Origin: Fidelibacterota bacterium
GTDB lineage: Bacteria > Fidelibacterota > Fidelibacteria > Fidelibacterales > Fidelibacteraceae
Assembly (NCBI GenBank): GCA_028716785.1
Contig: JAQUPD010000006.1
Coordinates: 1 to 64,000, forward strand
DNA: 64,000 nucleotides
Direction: 5' to 3'
Below the pieces are notes generated by a model, which did no database searches, was not told the origin of the DNA, and saw only the letters and a program-made list of their open reading frames with translations. The translations under genes were made by a program, and so were the position numbers. Positions 62,776 through 64,000 of this stretch are shown here, piece after piece (position 1 is the stretch's first letter; every line of letters begins with the position of its first letter).

Positions 62776-63113
62776 TAGATTGTTTGTTTTGCAAAATTGT
62801 AGAGGGTGAAATTCCCTCTGAAAAAGTCTATGAAGATGAACACTTTCTTGCATTTAAGGATATCAATCCCAAAGCACCTGTTCATATCCTTATTATTCCA
62901 AAAGAACATATTTCTCGTGTAGAAAATCTTGAGGAAAATCAGGTGGAAATGGTGGGAAGACTTATCCTTCTTGCAAAAGACATTGCACATCAGCAAAGGA
63001 TAAAAAATGGGTTTAGACTAATTTTTAATAATGGACCTGATGCTGGACAAGCAGTAGAACATATCCATCTTCATCTTTTGGGAGGTCGAAAACTTACGTG
63101 GCCACCCGGGTAA
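62772..63113 (+). CDS. HIT-family hydrolase (HinT-like)
   Basis: 113 residues from ATG 62772, preceded by the strongest ribosome site in the window (AAAGGAGG, within the rsmE end). CLFCKIVEGEIPSEKVYED at the N-terminus with a CxxC pair, PVHILIIPKEHI in the core and the histidine triad HIHLHLLGG. It hydrolyses purine nucleoside phosphoramidates such as AMP-lysine. Overlaps rsmE by 4 bases. Confidence 0.95.
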   Translation: MIDCLFCKIVEGEIPSEKVYEDEHFLAFKDINPKAPVHILIIPKEHISRVENLEENQVEMVGRLILLAKDIAHQQRIKNGFRLIFNNGPDAGQAVEHIHLHLLGGRKLTWPPG

Positions 63114-63458
63114 TGCTTGCAAATCAAAATGGCATGCTTTTACCATCATCCTTCTTTAGCTTCAAGTGTCATATAACAAGGGCTAAAAATTGTCCTTAAA
63201 AGGGAGATATTCTCTTAAAAATTAACCATTCCAAGGATGTGTGATTGACATTCAAGGAAAGATGACACTCTTGAAACTTCATAAAGTGATAACAGGTGAT
63301 TTAAAGAAAATAAAATCCATAAAGGTAAAGAATATCTTGAAGATTTACAGCGAGGACTCTTAGGAGGATAAATTTATGGGATGGTGACTGTTTTTAGGGG
63401 TTGTGAATGATAAAAACTATTTGGTTTGGTACTGGAGATGAAATAACTTTCTAAACGT
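63114..63458. other. Intergenic stretch before smc with small-frame debris
   Basis: 345 bases. It contains a 33-codon frame, 63262-63363, preceded by AAGGAAAG, then AGGAGG (63362-63367) before an ATG at 63376 that stops after three codons (Met-Gly-Trp). These look like a decayed or leader coding region; no family similarity is visible. It must also hold the smc promoter. Confidence 0.4.
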
Positions 63459-64000
63459 ATGTATATTTCAAAACTTGAAATTACAGGATTCAAATCCTTT
63501 GCACAAAAGACCCAATTGACCTTTGGGAATGGCATTACGTCAATTGTGGGACCTAATGGGTGTGGCAAGACCAATGTGGTGGATGCGATTCGTTGGGTGC
63601 TGGGAGAACAAAAATCCAGTCTTTTGCGCTCGGAAGTGATGACGGATGTCATTTTTAATGGCTCAAAACACCGTAAACCCATCAATTATTGCGAGGTTTC
63701 GCTGACTATTCATAATAATCGGGGACTCTTAGGAGTTGCTTATAATCAAGTAATTATTACCCGTCGGCTTTACCGGGATGGAACCAGTGAGTATTTTTTA
63801 AATAACACGCCAGTTCGTTTAAAAGATATTCATGATCTTTTTGTGGATACAGGCATGGGTTCGGATGCCTATTCGGTGATTGAGCTAAAAATGGTGGAAG
63901 AAATCCTCAGTGAAAACAAGGAAAGTCGGAAGCATCTTTTTGAAGAAGCTGCGGGAATTAATAAATATAAAAGTCAGCGAAAAAGTGCCTATCGAAAATT
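63459..64000 (+). CDS. smc: chromosome segregation protein SMC, N-terminal part (cut by window edge)
   Basis: ATG 63459 opens a frame that runs to the right edge without a stop. N-terminal ATPase head: YISKLEITGFKSFAQKTQL, Walker A GPNGCGKTNVVDAIRWVLGE, then EYFLNNTPVRLKDIHDLF and the Q-loop/hinge-facing VIELKMVEEIL and FEEAAGINKYKSQRK, where the coiled coil would begin. This is the standard Smc start, the organiser of chromosome compaction and segregation. Walker A Lys is retained; the remaining roughly 1000 residues lie outside the window. Confidence 0.95.
   Translation, partial: MYISKLEITGFKSFAQKTQLTFGNGITSIVGPNGCGKTNVVDAIRWVLGEQKSSLLRSEVMTDVIFNGSKHRKPINYCEVSLTIHNNRGLLGVAYNQVIITRRLYRDGTSEYFLNNTPVRLKDIHDLFVDTGMGSDAYSVIELKMVEEILSENKESRKHLFEEAAGINKYKSQRKSAYRK

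Noticed and set aside
63479-63499. GATTCAAATCC resembling a tRNA T-arm
   Set aside because: It lies in the smc frame encoding GFKSF; no cloverleaf around it, and no other tRNA features were seen.
1-64000. CRISPR array, transposon, prophage or rRNA operon
   Set aside because: No spaced direct repeats, transposase or phage motif, and no 16S/23S-like sequence was seen on either strand.

Overview
The window is ordinary bacterial chromosome, almost completely filled with protein genes. Apart from one htrA/degQ-type protease gene (29928-31316, minus strand) every gene lies on the plus strand, usually separated by a few bases or overlapping by 4-30 bases. I see no rRNA, tRNA, CRISPR array, insertion sequence or phage gene. 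The organism is a Gram-negative bacterium: it has lipoproteins, outer-membrane barrels, a patatin-BamA protein and PorU/PorV/PorX of the type IX secretion system (T9SS). Clear Shine-Dalgarno sequences (AAAGGAGG before the HIT gene, AAGGAG before hpt) are unlike typical Bacteroidota, so a non-Bacteroidota lineage of the Fibrobacteres-Chlorobi-Bacteroidetes group, for example Candidatus Marinimicrobia or a relative, is my best guess. That placement is inference.

Layout. 1-2345: the end of a GC-rich gene for a T9SS-exported beta-helix protein, split by an in-frame TAA at 732-734. 2543-11238: nrnA, ispH, pdxST, dxs, a PHP phosphoesterase, a metallo-beta-lactamase-fold hydrolase, tilS and hpt. 11242-21106: ftsH, folP, cdaA, then porU and porV, the last four joined by 4-8 base overlaps. 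21103-29608: FN3 lipoprotein, SLBB protein, sugar cupin, ahcY, mltG, pcrA, fur, gph and an endonuclease/exonuclease/phosphatase-family protein that seems to have lost its start codon. 29928-33013: htrA diverging from porX (response regulator plus PglZ domain). 33017-43088: tsaE, tsaB, rimI, accD, surE, an LpoA-like TPR/LivJ protein, pgeF, uppP, holA, an ECF sigma/anti-sigma pair, a GGDEF protein and a 63-residue zinc-ribbon-like protein, closed by a clear terminator. 43187-53417: TPR lipoprotein and a surface-glycan set (two GT2, one YfhO-type membrane protein, one GT4, a Wzx-type flippase). 53490-64000: a GH15-like lipoprotein, patatin-BamA protein, LiaF-like protein, YihY protein, small outer-membrane protein, rsmE, a HIT protein and the start of smc.

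How the parts connect. Genes for isoprenoid (ispH, dxs), PLP (pdxST), folate (folP), fatty-acid (accD) and envelope supply (uppP, mltG) are housekeeping. The distinctive theme is T9SS: a cargo with a C-terminal sorting domain, the PorU sortase, the PorV shuttle and the PorX regulator. The c-di-AMP synthase gene overlaps porU, and PorX carries a phosphodiesterase-type PglZ domain, which makes a nucleotide-signal link to secretion worth testing.

The most notable undocumented object is the 1.46-kb stretch 50492-51950. It holds a decayed gene that reads, across three frames, as a D-glucuronyl C5-epimerase C-terminal domain inside the glycan cluster. Other items are the lipoprotein signal without a start codon before 28739, the nonsense codon in the T9SS cargo, and several unexplained intergenic hairpins.
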